The translations under genes and the position numbers were made by a program. Below are positions 20,956 through 31,934 of a stretch of DNA of 44,712 nucleotides, in pieces. This DNA comes from Dinochytrium kinnereticum (lineage: Eukaryota > Chytridiomycota > Chytridiomycetes > Chytridiales > Chytridiaceae): contig JADGJT010000165.1 in NCBI GenBank assembly GCA_027604005.1, positions 1 to 44,712 of the forward strand. Direction: 5' to 3'. The stretch's first letter is position 1; every line of letters starts with the position of its first letter. The notes under the pieces were generated by a model. It was not told where the DNA came from. It saw only the letters and a list, made by a program, of their open reading frames with translations, and made no database searches.

Positions 20956-21675
20956 GGCTGAGGGCGGGGCGGTGGGTGCTTCAGGTGCGCGTCTGTTGGT
21001 TGCTCTGTGATGAGCCGGAACGAGCGGGGAGACACCGCGTCTTTATACGCCTCGCCTCCGCCTTGGGAGCACCACCCCAGGCACCTCGTCCAACGGAACT
21101 TTAAATATAAAGGCCAAATCGAGAACGATTGGGTTCTGCCCAGTCCACCGCCAAGGGGACACCAACCACGACCCAGGCAGAAGAACCACGCAGTTCATCG
21201 TGCGATTGGGGCTGGTTCACATTCAGCATCTTCCGGTAAATGCGTGCCAGGGTTTCGTCCAACGCCAAGCATCGCAAGAGGCGTTCTCCCTCCAGAAGAA
21301 AACGTGCAACACCGACGGAATAAACAGAGAACACGTTTGCCTCTCATTGTTCTGATGGATCTCTGCCTCCTGTTCTAACAGCTCAACGGCAAGATGTGTT
21401 TGAGCTCGTCCACCAGCGCTCGCGTCCCTTCGAGGAGAATCCACACCACGAACCGCGTGGTGTCTTCTCCACCAATGACTTTGCCGGTTGCATATTCCCC
21501 TCCCGTCCGAGCCCTCTCAACTGCAGGGTTCAAAGTTTTGGATCTCTGTGGGTGTCATTGAGCCCAGACCTGGCCTACACCCAACCTCTGTTGCGGTAGC
21601 ACAGGTGTGGGGACTTTGGCCTTTTTGCCGTCAAGTTCTGTGATATGCAAAGTAGGAAAAAGGCAACCGACTTAT
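20956..21675. other. Intergenic 5' region of LRR gene F
   Basis: No gene supported. Open frames on both strands lack motifs and splice continuity. Confidence 0.4.
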
Positions 21676-21900
21676 TCATGACTGACTGACTTTCCGCCTG
21701 GTAAGGTCCTCGAAAGACGTGAGAGAAAAACTGGATGAAACTTACAGGAACAATGTGCTCTGCGCTCGTCGCTATCAAGGGTAGGTAAATAAATACCTTT
21801 CATGATGAGGGCAATGGCGATTATCACCATCCAAAGACTCTTCTGCTGGACGAGTTCCGATTGCTGTTTCACCTTCACATAATCACGTCCGCCATGATAC
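21676..21900 (-). CDS. Exon-like segment with a transmembrane helix (possible C-terminal exons of the next gene)
   Basis: Two exon-like blocks, 21900-21799 and 21740-21676, join in frame across a GTATTT...TAAG intron. They encode a charged stretch (RDYVKVKQQSELVQQK), a hydrophobic helix (SLWMVIIAIALIMK) and a short Ser/Arg-rich end. A donor at 22221 (GTGAGG) in the last exon of the upstream metallo-beta-lactamase-like gene is in phase with the acceptor at 21901. These blocks could therefore be an alternative C-terminus that anchors that protein in a membrane. They could equally be the end of a separate small gene whose 5' part I cannot see. Confidence 0.35.
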
Positions 21901-22217
21901 CTACCAGCAAGCACAAAATGAGATGAGGAGCAATCCCTTTTTTAAAGTTGAACAGTGTTCACTTGACTAACGTGAAGTGTGATATCTTAAGCAAGTAGTG
22001 AATGGCATCAGGCAAAAGTTGAGGAAAGTGAGCGGTTTTAATATGGAAAACCCCAAAGTGGATGGAAGTTTGAACCAAACATGCTCCCAATCCAAAAACC
22101 AAGTACACAGAATAGAAAAACCCCCGACAGGAACCAACCTGACACCCCCGACTTCTCACAAGCGAAAGGCAAGACGAAACTCCACAAACCCCAATCAACC
22201 CAACACCCACACCCCCC

Positions 22218-23391
22218 TCACCCACACTCACAAGTATCCTTCCAATTCGAGCTCCAAGCCCCAACATCACTCGCCCGACTCCTCCCCAGCTCGCTCAACT
22301 TCTCCTCCGTCTCCTCAAGAAGATGCTTGAGCTGTCTCTTGGCCCCCCCAATCTTGCACCCATTATGAGCAGAGGTGATGTTGTCGAAATCCCAATCGTG
22401 AATCAGCTTGCTCATCCAGCATTGGAATAGCTTGGGCGCCTCTTCGGTTGGGTGAAGACCGGGACCGAGGATGGAGCGGTGGAAGAGCATGGTGCCCTCG
22501 CTTATCCCAGCCATTCGCATGAGGAGGCCTGGTTGCTGGAAGATGAGGATGGTGTCGTCCTACAAGTAAAGAGTGATGGTGGTTGCACATGGTGGTTAGC
22601 CCTGGACGAAAAGCACATAGATAGACATTCCAGAAAGTTGAGGGAGATGATTAAGAACAAGAAGAAAAAGAGAGGAGATCCACTAACGACATGAATGGTT
22701 CTGCTAGCCTTGTGAAAAACAAACACGTTGCTAAAGTGGTTGGTGCGCTCCGGAAGAGGGTTCACGAACTCGGATCCAGCAGGGATCCTCATTTCAATCT
22801 CCGGCTCCCATAAGGCCCTAACCTCCTCGTCGTTCAAATCACCTTCCCTGTGTAAACAATAGGTGCCCAATTGATAATCAGATCTCTCATCAAATAGAAA
22901 GAAACAAGAGACGAAGAAAAAAGAAAGACAATGGGATGAAACCACCCCCCCCCCTCCCTTTTCCCCACCAAGGAATCCCGGTAATGTTCCTCAGATGCCG
23001 CGGAGTTCCATAATACTTTACATCAGGATAAGCCTCATGAAACGCCGGAAAGAACATGGTGTGAAACGGGTGCGTCCCCAACACGGCATCCATCAACCTT
23101 CCATGATCCGTCAACAGGTCAACCTCAAGCCTTGTCTCTGGGGTCAGCTCGACCGTGTCAATAACCAAGAAGCGCCCGTTCCTGAGACGAACAAAGCTCA
23201 TATGCGTGCCAATGTCCACGAGCCCAAACAGGTACTTGAACGGCTGCAGTTGGAGGGGTGAAGGAGGGATGAAACGGTTCAGCCATCCAGCAGCCATCGA
23301 GGCAGGCAGGCAGACAGTCACTCACCGCGCGCAGACTGAAGAATCCCGGCGCGATCTCCTTGATGTCCTTGAGGCGCGCAGGCGATGCCAT
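22218..23391 (-). CDS. Metallo-beta-lactamase-fold-like protein
   Basis: Four exons in coding order: 23391-23326, 23243-22969, 22847-22688 and 22559-22218, giving 280 residues that stay in frame. Near the N-terminus DIGTHMSFVRLRNGRFLVIDTVEL matches the first strands of the MBL fold. It is followed by GTHPFHTMFFPAFHEAYPDVKYYGTPRH, the layout of divergent MBL-like proteins of the DUF4336 kind. Here a THPFHT motif stands where classical enzymes have HxHxDH, so canonical zinc binding is uncertain. A later SAHNGCK may supply a further His. Substrate unknown; hydrolase or structural role cannot be decided. It is transcribed divergently from the Crinkler-like gene, with 322 bp between the start codons. 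The stop at 22218 depends on no splicing at the GTGAGT/GTGAGG donors just before it. Confidence 0.65.
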
Positions 23392-23713
23392 CGTTTGTGT
23401 CGTCGTTGCAGTTGTTGGCGGAGGTTGAACTCGACAGGAATTGTCAATCCCACCCACCACCCCATTGGCAGCGGTTGATACCGGAGGTGTTTCCACCGTC
23501 AATGCCTCCCTCCCTGGTCGTTCTGGCTTTTTCAATCTCCGACGACAGCGCACTGGTGGTGCTGGCCACTGCACACCTCACACACGAACGGACGGACAGA
23601 CGGACGGACGGACGGACCCCCTCCCTCCCTGCACGCAGGCAACGCACGCACATCGCCCTCCGCTCAACACTTTCACGCACGCGCGCACCACCGCACAAGA
23701 GCCTGCAGCGACA
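23392..23713. promoter_or_regulatory. Shared intergenic region of two divergent genes, with GGAC tandem repeat
   Basis: This 322-bp gap must hold both promoters. A tandem GGAC/AGAC tetranucleotide repeat lies at about 23589-23621. The region is in frame with the downstream gene, but it encodes only low-complexity sequence, so I treat it as untranslated. Confidence 0.5.
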
Positions 23714-25771
23714 ATGTTGGCGGGCAATGGGCGTCCTGAGGTCAGGGTGTGGATCAGGTACCTCAGCACCGACGACCTCTTCACCGTCACCGTCCCAAGG
23801 GGCAGCACCGCAAGAACAATCAAGATCAAATGCCTCGCTCGTCTCTTCTCTCCCTCCAGCACCCTCAGCGAGTCCAGCTTTGGGCTGATGAAGGGTGACC
23901 TGCGCTTGAACAGCGACGAGCCCGTCGCGCTGCACTATGTGACGCAGGTCAGCCCTCTCGTCCTCATCGACGAGTCGCCCACGCCAAGCATCACCTTCAC
24001 CGGGCCCATCAACCCGTCCCTTCATTTCGAGATCAAGCTTGGAGAGCTGCCCTGGGGTAAGGAAGTGTTGGGGGCCATCGACGCTGGGGATTCCGTCGTT
24101 CTCTCTGGGTATCAGCAGTCTGGTCGGACCAGCGCCTTGCTGAGCATCCAGAGGGCTTTCCATGATCGAGGGGTCAAGGCCCATTACGTGGACCTCTCGG
24201 AGCTGTGGGATGATGACTCTGTCTCTCTCTTTCGTTACCTGGCCTCCTGGATGCGGCTGACGGGTGACGTTGCGGGCATCACCACGTCCTTTGACTTTTA
24301 CGAGCTGGTGTTCAACGCCAACAAGGAGCCGCCCCTCCTCCTCATGGATGAAGGGGCCATCGTGCTTGGAGAGAATGGTGAGCAGAGCGCAAAGAGGTTG
24401 AGGGAGCTTGAGCTTCTTCTGGGTGCAAATCGGAGATGCCAGGCTCAAGGACGTGGGTTTGCAGCGATCGTGTTTGCCGGCAGCTGGTGGTTGGCTGAGA
24501 ACCTTGCAGAGGGTTTCAGGGGCGAGACGGACGGTGAGGATCCCATTCACTCGGAGATATCACAGAGATGGTCGCATGCGATTCACTTTATTCAGGTCGA
24601 GGGCTTCCCCAAGGAGACCTTTCAAGACTTTGTTGGTATGATTTTGAAGGCGCTCACCTTGTCCAGACCCCTCTCGAGCAAGACGCTCTCGAACAAGGCT
24701 CTCTCTGGAATCATTGCGGAGGATATTTGGGAGCTTACAGGTGGTCATCCCGGGTTTTCGATGCAGCTCTTGAAGGGTGCCATGGACTATGCGACAGGAC
24801 TCGAGGACAAAGATAAGTTTCCTGCAGAGTGGTTGGGCGTGAAACGGACCTTGGTGGAGCGATTGCATGCGTCGCTCTCTGTAAGGCGACTCGTCAACCG
24901 TCTCCTGTCTTTCAAGGGGCCGTCCGTCCATTCCCCCAACAATACCTCACCTTTACAGCTATTGACAACCGACTACACCGCGTCAGCGAGGCTGATCCCA
25001 GCTTCTCTCATTGTGAACGGCATTGCAGAACCACTTCCCGCCGACGCCTACCGTGTTCGTCTGACGAGCCCACTCCTCCGAGACGTAATCATGAAGGACT
25101 CCATCTTGTTCAAGACCCCAAAGGCCCCACTCGCTTTCATGGAAAAGGACAGTGCCCTGTCAGGCTCCCCGTTTGCAATGCTCACCGACATCTCCCTCAA
25201 AACCACCTCGGGCTACATTCTCGACCTTCTCATCCATCCCGATGATGAGACCACCAGCCTTTTCTCCGTTCCGCGGATCCACCTCGAATTCTTTCGATGC
25301 GCCTCCTCCATCTTCTCGGCCGATCGGTACCGCGTTCACCCCGAGAGCACAGTTTGTGATTCGGGTGCGGCCGCCGCAGCCGGGACGCTGGACACGTGCA
25401 GCCTGTGGATGCGGGAAGCGGCGATGCAAGCACCACACCACATGATCTCGTTCCTCTCTGAGCAAACGTATCTCGACAACATTCAAAAGGCCAACACGAT
25501 CCTTTCCAAGCATTTTCAGTCGACGGCGCTTCGAGAGATGGTGTTTGTGGTCTTCTTGTCTCGAAGGGAGGCTGCCGCCTTCATCAGCTTTCCGCTCAAG
25601 GTCGACTTGCAGATCCCTGCGATTGGTGAGGGCGGTCCCTCTGTTCACCTGCTTTTCGTCACGAGCAGTCGGGATGGGGATCGGAATGCGGTTTGGAGGA
25701 TCGCTGTGGGGTTTGGTTTTAGGGATTGGCATTCGGGAGGATGGGTGAGGCTCTCGCGGGGGGCGAGGTGA
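23714..25771 (+). CDS. Crinkler (CRN)-like protein: ubiquitin-like header plus P-loop NTPase
   Basis: Intronless, 685 residues. Residues 1-65 form a beta-grasp-like header (VRVWIRYLSTDDLFTVTVP...). The P-loop domain has the Walker-A-like GYQQSGRTS near residue 130 and a Walker-B-like LLLMDEG near residue 207. A Gly-Gly-His-Pro segment (ELTGGHPGFSMQLLKGA) near residue 345 is of the kind seen in STAND/MNS-type NTPases. This matches the known CRN layout of header, NTPase and variable C-terminus described for oomycetes and chytrids; the oomycete LFLAK motif is absent. I cannot identify the C-terminal 200 residues; many CRN C-termini are nuclease-like. The first in-frame Met (23441) would add 91 low-complexity residues, so I start at MLAGNG. 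No signal peptide. In free-living fungi such proteins may act in conflict or defence rather than as host effectors. Confidence 0.7.
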   Translation: MLAGNGRPEVRVWIRYLSTDDLFTVTVPRGSTARTIKIKCLARLFSPSSTLSESSFGLMKGDLRLNSDEPVALHYVTQVSPLVLIDESPTPSITFTGPINPSLHFEIKLGELPWGKEVLGAIDAGDSVVLSGYQQSGRTSALLSIQRAFHDRGVKAHYVDLSELWDDDSVSLFRYLASWMRLTGDVAGITTSFDFYELVFNANKEPPLLLMDEGAIVLGENGEQSAKRLRELELLLGANRRCQAQGRGFAAIVFAGSWWLAENLAEGFRGETDGEDPIHSEISQRWSHAIHFIQVEGFPKETFQDFVGMILKALTLSRPLSSKTLSNKALSGIIAEDIWELTGGHPGFSMQLLKGAMDYATGLEDKDKFPAEWLGVKRTLVERLHASLSVRRLVNRLLSFKGPSVHSPNNTSPLQLLTTDYTASARLIPASLIVNGIAEPLPADAYRVRLTSPLLRDVIMKDSILFKTPKAPLAFMEKDSALSGSPFAMLTDISLKTTSGYILDLLIHPDDETTSLFSVPRIHLEFFRCASSIFSADRYRVHPESTVCDSGAAAAAGTLDTCSLWMREAAMQAPHHMISFLSEQTYLDNIQKANTILSKHFQSTALREMVFVVFLSRREAAAFISFPLKVDLQIPAIGEGGPSVHLLFVTSSRDGDRNAVWRIAVGFGFRDWHSGGWVRLSRGAR

Positions 25772-26269
25772 GTTTGGTTGTTTTTGCTTTTTGCTTTTTT
25801 TTTTTTTTTTCTTTCGGGATGGGGTGGTGGTCAGTCAGGGTTGATGCTGTTTTTTTGGGGTGAGCGCACACCTCTGCCGATTTCGTGGTGAGCCGGATGG
25901 GGTTTCAAGGCGTTTGAATGGTTTTTGTTGAGCTGCTGTGAGGCAGCCTGGTCTGTTCCAGCCCTGCGTTTTGAAAGTCTTTTCGTTCATCGACTGTGGT
26001 GTTCCATCATCATTGCCGTCGACGGTTGTTTTCAGGTGGTTTTTTTTTTGTTTTGAAGGGGAGGGATGCGGTTTGCAGCAGAGCAGCCTTTGTTGTCTCG
26101 CTGTCTGCTCAATAAAACGCGTGAATATTAGCCCTTGTTGGCCGTTTGAACGCCTTGACTCTCTCTCATCAGGCAGGCCTTTTGGTGTCCGAATTCTCCA
26201 AAAATTCCCCTTGGCCCCTGCCAATCCCTCACCTCACCGCCAGACCACCGACGAAGCCGCACACCAGCA
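25772..26269. other. Intergenic stretch
   Basis: T-run at about 25794-25810 in the 3' flank of the Crinkler-like gene. The rest is the 5' flank of the next gene and holds no supported feature. Confidence 0.45.
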
Positions 26270-28124
26270 ATGTTCTCGAGCCCAACAGGAGGAAGCCACA
26301 GCGTGGACATTGGCTACCTCCGTCTCCAGTCCCGCCACCGGCTCAAGACGGCCTGGGAGTCCTTGTTTGAGCGGTACGGCCGGTCGTTTGACGACGAGAC
26401 GGATGAGATTGACATTGAGACGGGGAAGGTCGTTGTTGATCGCGGGTTCTTTCGTGGGACGCCCAGCAGGAGGTTTGGAATGCTTGCTGAGGATTCTGTG
26501 GGTCCTCCCACGATGATGGGTGGTGGTGGTGGTGCGGGGATGGAGCAGCAGCCCAGCAGCGGCGCTTCGGAGGTGTCATCTGTGACGAGCGCGGCGGTGG
26601 ATTGGTCGACACCGGCGATACCGATGCCATCGCATTCGAGGAGGAGGTTGGCTGTGGATGAGATTGGGGGTTGGTTGGCTCAACCCATGTCGCGGCTTCA
26701 GCAGGAGATTGAGATTGAGCGGATGAGCACCACCACCAAGAAGCGAAAGAAGGGAGCGGTGTCGTTTGCTGAGACGGCTGATGGGGAGACGGACGGGTTC
26801 ATTCCACAGAGGGTGAGAGCAGTTGGGTCGCTCCCCAACACACCAAGCAAGCGATCCAAGACACTTCATCAATCCGCTGAAAAGCTTGAACGCAGCAGGC
26901 CCTCCTCCTCCTCCTCCTCCAGCCTCGCGCCCCGCTCAAACGTTGATGACGGAGAGGACGTGGACGACTTTGACCGTCCTTGGAGCTCAACCCCTGCATC
27001 ATCCCTTCCGAGCTTGACGCCCAGATGCCCAAAGAGGGTGATGGGCCTTGAAGTGGATGATGATCAGGATGACCTTCAGCTTTTGAGCTTCACCCCAGGA
27101 TCCTCTTTTGGCGTCCCCACCAAGAAGAGCGTCAGGAAGGAGGGATCGAATGGACCCTCCTCCTCCGCGACACGCGCGGACAAATTGGCTGGAGCCTTGA
27201 CGGACAACAAAGGTCCACCAGCAACCACACCGTGTTCCGAAACCGATGCAGAAGCTTCAAGAAGAGTTGAGAGCCACCCACCCCCCACAACCTCCTCCCT
27301 CCTCAGAGCCGAATCCATCAACCCAGGCACTCCATCCCCAGAGCCTTCCGCTCCAACCCTCCACCACCCAACCACAAGCAATCCAACAAACCCCATCCCC
27401 AGCGTTCCAGACGCCTCAACCCCATCCACCACCCCGAAACTCCTCCAAAAAGAGCCCCCCACACCCTCCCTCCCAATGAACCTCACCTCCGTCTCCACAA
27501 TAATAACAACCTCAGCGCCGCTCCAATCCTCCCCGATCGCCAGCTACCTTGCTGAACTCCTCTCGTCTCCACGGACGCCTTGCAAGGCCGTACCGCTGCG
27601 GGGTCCTCCTGTGACGGAGAGGAAGGTTCGGAAGACGTTTAGAAGTGAGATGGAGGATGCGAGGAGGGATCCGTTGAGGAGGTCGTTGTTTAGGGGGGTT
27701 GGGAGGGTTGGGAAGCTGAGTGGAGGGGGTTCAGGGAGGGTTTTGACGGGGCATCCGAGTTTGATGGTGTTTCCATTTTCTGTTAGGCCGTTTGGAGAGG
27801 TGAGCCTGTTGGACGTGTTTGTTTTTGTTTTTGTTTTTTTTTTGTTTTGTTTTGTTTTTGTGTTGTCAGTCTTTAGGTTTTTTTTAAAACGTTTTCCTTG
27901 TTTTTTTGTTGCTATTCTCTTCTCACTCTTCTCATCATCCACCTGTCTGTCTGTTTCCAACCTTTTCATCTTCATGGCGTTCTTGTTTTGTTTTTGTTTT
28001 TTGCTTTCAGCCTTTCTTTTTTTTTTCTTCCTGCCTTGTCGCTGCTGTTAACCCTTTCACTCACCATCTTTCCCCCCCCCACAAAACACCCAAAAAGGTT
28101 CCCTTCAACGAGACCACAAACTAG
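26270..28124 (+). CDS. Putative Scm3/HJURP-type centromere protein
   Basis: Two exons, 26270-27799 and 28098-28124, 518 residues, ending VPFNETTN; the second exon follows an AAG acceptor. Residues about 20-55 contain LKTAWESLFERYGRSF, then DEIDIETGKVVVDRGF. In fungal Scm3 proteins a KYG...DxIDLxTGExVVDxGH segment forms the conserved region that contacts CENP-A; the match is by memory of that pattern. The rest is disordered, rich in Ser and Pro, with several basic patches (for example KKRKKG) and an acidic stretch, which fits a nuclear scaffold. If correct, it would act as chaperone of the centromeric histone. A different nuclear protein with the same short motif is possible. Without the small last exon the frame would run on into T-rich intron sequence. 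Confidence 0.5.
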
Positions 28125-29174
28125 CCACCACCTCAACCAACCATCCAACCATCCAACCGTCGTCCCCTCTATAGCCGTCTGCAAGCCGCCTCCCCCGTCC
28201 GCCGCCCCCCAAAAGAAAGGAGATGACAAAACAACCTTCGACGCTCACAGAAAAAGAAAACCCCCCGTAGAAAAAGATAATCTGCATCAAGACCCGTATT
28301 TTGGAGAAGAAAAGAAAAGAAGAGAAAAAGAAGAAGAAAAAAACAATACGAAAAGGAAAGGGAAGGAAAGGAAGGACTTGGGAGTCGTTTTAATTTTTTT
28401 TTTGGCAGGTTCGCCGGGCTACCACTAATAAAACAGTTTTGTTTCCCTTCACCATAAACAAAAATCCATCTGGGCTCTTTTCATTCATGATGCAGGAGGA
28501 GGAAGAGAAGTGTGTAAAGGTGAGGAGGACAGGGATGATGTTAACTGCCGGGTGACGACGGACGGCGTTGGGACTGTTGAGGGTTTTGAAACCCAATCAT
28601 CATCACATTAAGCGGTCCAGCATACCGTTCAGCATCAGAAGCTGGGGAAGGATCGATTCGAGGGACTCCAGAGAAGAGTCAAGTTCCAGACCAGGACAAC
28701 GAGAGAGAAAAGAAGAAAAAAAAGAAAGAAAAGGCTGACGTGCAGACGTTAAAAGGAAACCAGCTGTGAAAAAAGTAGTAAATATTGCCTTGGATGTTCG
28801 AGAAAAAAAGAAAGAAATCGCTATGGTCTGGCTGACCAAACAAATAAAGGAGAAGCAAAAAACACACTCAAAAAGAAAAAGAGGGTCAACCTAAGCATCA
28901 CCAAAAGAAGAGAAAAGAAAAGGCAAATGCCACACTCAGCACCCTCTTGACAAATAGAGGGGTGGGGGTGGGACGGCGACACCACATAAAATTAAAAAAA
29001 AAGGAGCAAATGAAAGGAAAGGGAGAACAAAGAGAAGAAAGAAAAAAAAGAACAAAGCCACATTCAAAGCATCCATGACAAGCCACGAACTAAAGAAAAC
29101 GGGCTCAAAAATACAGGCGTTAAGAAAAAGAAAAACAACTGCCTCTAACAAAAAAAAAAAAAAGAGCAGTCCGT
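28125..29174. other. Purine-rich spacer between convergent genes
   Basis: About 1 kb of 3' flank of the Scm3-like gene and of TIM50. The plus strand is strongly A/G-rich (28240-29160), so the minus strand shows long, hydrophobic, Phe-rich open frames that are an effect of composition. Confidence 0.55.
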
Positions 29175-31443
29175 TCAAGAAGCCGGAGCAGTCCCTGGCT
29201 GAGGCTGCTGCCCTCCAGGCATAACACCACCACCCGCCATATAATCCTTAAGCGTGAGCTTCTTATCCTTCATCTCCTGCACCTGTCGCGCAATATCCTG
29301 CTCCTGCAACTTCTTCAACTCCTCCATCTCATTCATCTTCTCAACGTACTCCTTCTCAAACGCCTCCCGCTCCATCCTAGCATAAAGCTGCAACAGCCCA
29401 ACAATATCATTCGGGTCAACCCCACCAGGTCCAGTCGGGTTTGCAACAACGCTCTTCAGGCCGCGGCCAAAGAGCGCGCCAAAGGTGCTCGAGACAAGGT
29501 CAGAGAGCGGATTGGTCTTGGAGCCGGGGTTGACCGATTCGGACTGCTTGCCGTACTTGATTTGGAAAGCTTGTCGGAGCTTCGACTTGTAAATCTCCCA
29601 GCCGTTCACGACATCTTCAGTGTCGAGCTTGCGGGCTTCACCCATGATCACGCGTATGTCAGGGTGGCCAAGGACTTCACGCATCAGCGCAACCTCTGCA
29701 AGCAACCAATCCAACAAAAAAAAAGGTATTTAAAAATGCAAGCATCAGTACCCCTCTGAAAAAAAAATCCAAGCAATGTCTGAATGCAACAGAACAAAAA
29801 AAAAAAAAAGATTGCAGAAAGAAAATCAACCCACCCTCAAGGAAAGTCGTCAACCTCGCCAGCTCCTTGTCCCCCTTTTCAAGCCTCCAAGGCTTGATAG
29901 GAACACCATTCTCAGGCTGAAGCTGGTACGAGGCGGAATCCGGATCGACAATGATGCAGTTGGACAAATCCCGGTTGGTTATCGACAGATCCTTCACATT
30001 CTTCCCGTTGACCAATCGGGTCGAGTCCTTGTACAGAGAGTAGCGCTTGTAGTAGCTAAAGGGGTCAAGAGCCTCAAGCACAGGTGCCGCAAGCTATGCA
30101 GGTAAAAAGAAAGATGAAACGAATGGGAGTGTTCAATGTTGGTTGTTCTTTTTTGAAGGGGAGATCTCAATCATAACGTGAAACTTACATAGTTGTGAGA
30201 GTTGGTAAAGATAACAATCTCATAGTACTTGGAGAGGTACGCCAAGAACTTTTTAGCGCCAGGGCGAAGAGCGGCCCTCCAGCCAAGTGATTTCTTCAAA
30301 GAAGAGAAGAAGGAGAAACAATAGAGTCAGAACCTTGGGTAATCACGAAGGGAGGGAAACAGACAGGCAAAAAAAAAAAAACAGACAGGCGATCAAATAT
30401 GAATGTTCAGACTTACATCCCAGGTCATATGAACAAGGGTGTCGTTCAGCTCAATGAAAAGGGTGTTGCGCTGCTGCCATCCCTCAGGCAGAGGGTCAGG
30501 TAGAAGCTTGGTGCTCGTGGGTCCGGTAACTTCCTGATAGTCGGAAAACAGGTCAGAACAACGGATTCTTGATGATAACGGATGCATCGTCCCCACGATG
30601 AGCAGCTCGGCAGCAAAGTCTTACCTTGTACCCGCCGGTAAGGCCCTTCATGACCCTCCTGTGATGATCCCCAATGCCCCCATAAGGCTCATCCCCCTTG
30701 GGCGTCCCCATCCACGCATAGACGGCCATCAGCACTCCACCAGCCACACCCAACAGCCACCTCCCCCTTTTCGCAACGACCTTTGCCTCCTCAGCCTCTG
30801 CGCGATCCCTCAACCGGCGAAGCCTCTCCTCCTCCTCAGGCGACAAAGGCTGTTCACTCCCATCCTCCTGAGGCCCCTTGAACGACGCATAGGGATCGGA
30901 AGAGCCACCGGCGGCGGCCGCTTCCGATGCTGCCGCTTTCGCGCCCTCCTCTGCAGAATCCGGCCTCTGACCAGCCTTCTCAAACTCGGCAGCCTGTCGA
31001 GCCCGCTGGGCGGCCAGAGCCCTGGAGAAAAGGTCCATGCCATCCGAAACCTTTGCATCGTCGGTCGATTGCTCGTCAGCAGGATTTCTCGACCTTGATG
31101 AAGAAGATGAGGACGACGTCGACGAAGAGGAAGAAGAGGAAGAGGAATCGGGTGAAGAAAAGGTCGATGAGGAAGGATCGGAGGAGGTGTTTGAGGATTT
31201 CACGCGGAACTGACGGATCTGCGGGGTGGTGGGGGTGATCGTGCATCGAGGGGAGGGCATGGAGAGAGAGATGGAGGTCGAGATGTGAGGAGGCTCAGAC
31301 GAGGATGCGATGGAGTTGACGGCGGAGGCTGCCGCCGCGACCGTTGAAACGGACGCTGTTCTGCCAGTGACAGCATGCGACGACCGCACGGCAGCCGCCT
31401 CCAGCGCAACGCCCAGCAGTCGTCGTGATGCCGCTGCCGCCAT
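29175..31443 (-). CDS. TIM50: Mitochondrial import inner membrane translocase subunit TIM50
   Basis: Receptor of the TIM23 presequence translocase in the mitochondrial inner membrane. Exons in coding order: 31443-30625, 30533-30417, 30293-30189, 30093-29835 and 29695-29175, 606 residues. The N-terminus (MAAAASRRLLGVALEAA) is a basic, amphipathic presequence. A Ser-rich linker with long Ser runs and an acidic coiled stretch follow, then a transmembrane helix (WLLGVAGGVLMAVYAWMG). The intermembrane-space FCP1/NIF-like domain reads TLFIELNDTLVHMTWD, GWRAALRPGAKKFL, YYEIVIFTNSHNY and IIVDPDS...QPENG. The phosphatase DxDx[TV] site is IELND, so it is probably catalytically dead, as in other TIM50 proteins. 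The C-terminal part has a long charged helix and a Gly/Pro-rich tail. The Ser-rich linker is longer than usual. Confidence 0.93.
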
Positions 31444-31934
31444 TGCCGTCTGTTGCCCGCCGAATGGGTGAATGCGATCGAATGCCTGCGGGGTGGGTGT
31501 CGTGCGAGGGACAGAGAGAGAGGGCGTCGCTGGAGGCAGGCAGGCAGGCAGGTGTCCGTCGCCAGCAAACAGAAAAACGAAAATGAAAAAATGAAAAAAG
31601 AAACTGAGAAATCGCACTGGAGGGAGACCCTCTTGCTCTAACCCACCCATGGGAGACCCTCTTGCTTTGCTCAACACAGCCCACTCCCCCCCCCACCCAC
31701 CCAACACCCAACGCGCGCCTAACGCGTCGTCGCATCGGGCACGTCCTCTCTGCCTCCCCGCGCGTCAGATACGCGCTCCCAAGAGCGTGCTCAAAGACAC
31801 TGCAGTATAAAGGAAGCTGCTACATCTCGTTCTTTACTTTACTTTAATTTTGTTGCTGACGGAGTGTTTTATTCCACAGCATCGTTTTCTTTTCTTTTTC
31901 TTGTTTTCAAGGACGCGGGCGAGAAATACAACCA
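31444..31934. other. Spacer with a 16-bp direct repeat
   Basis: GGGAGACCCTCTTGCT occurs at 31622-31637 and again at 31651-31666, upstream of TIM50. No gene is supported. The 3' flank of the next minus-strand gene lies at its right end. Confidence 0.5.

Noticed and set aside
23444..24550. 368-residue minus-strand open frame opposite the Crinkler-like gene
   Set aside because: Shadow of the plus-strand coding sequence; no motif.
27898..29178. Hydrophobic Phe/Leu-rich open frames suggesting membrane proteins
   Set aside because: They arise from T-rich strands of introns and 3' flanks, not from conserved helices.
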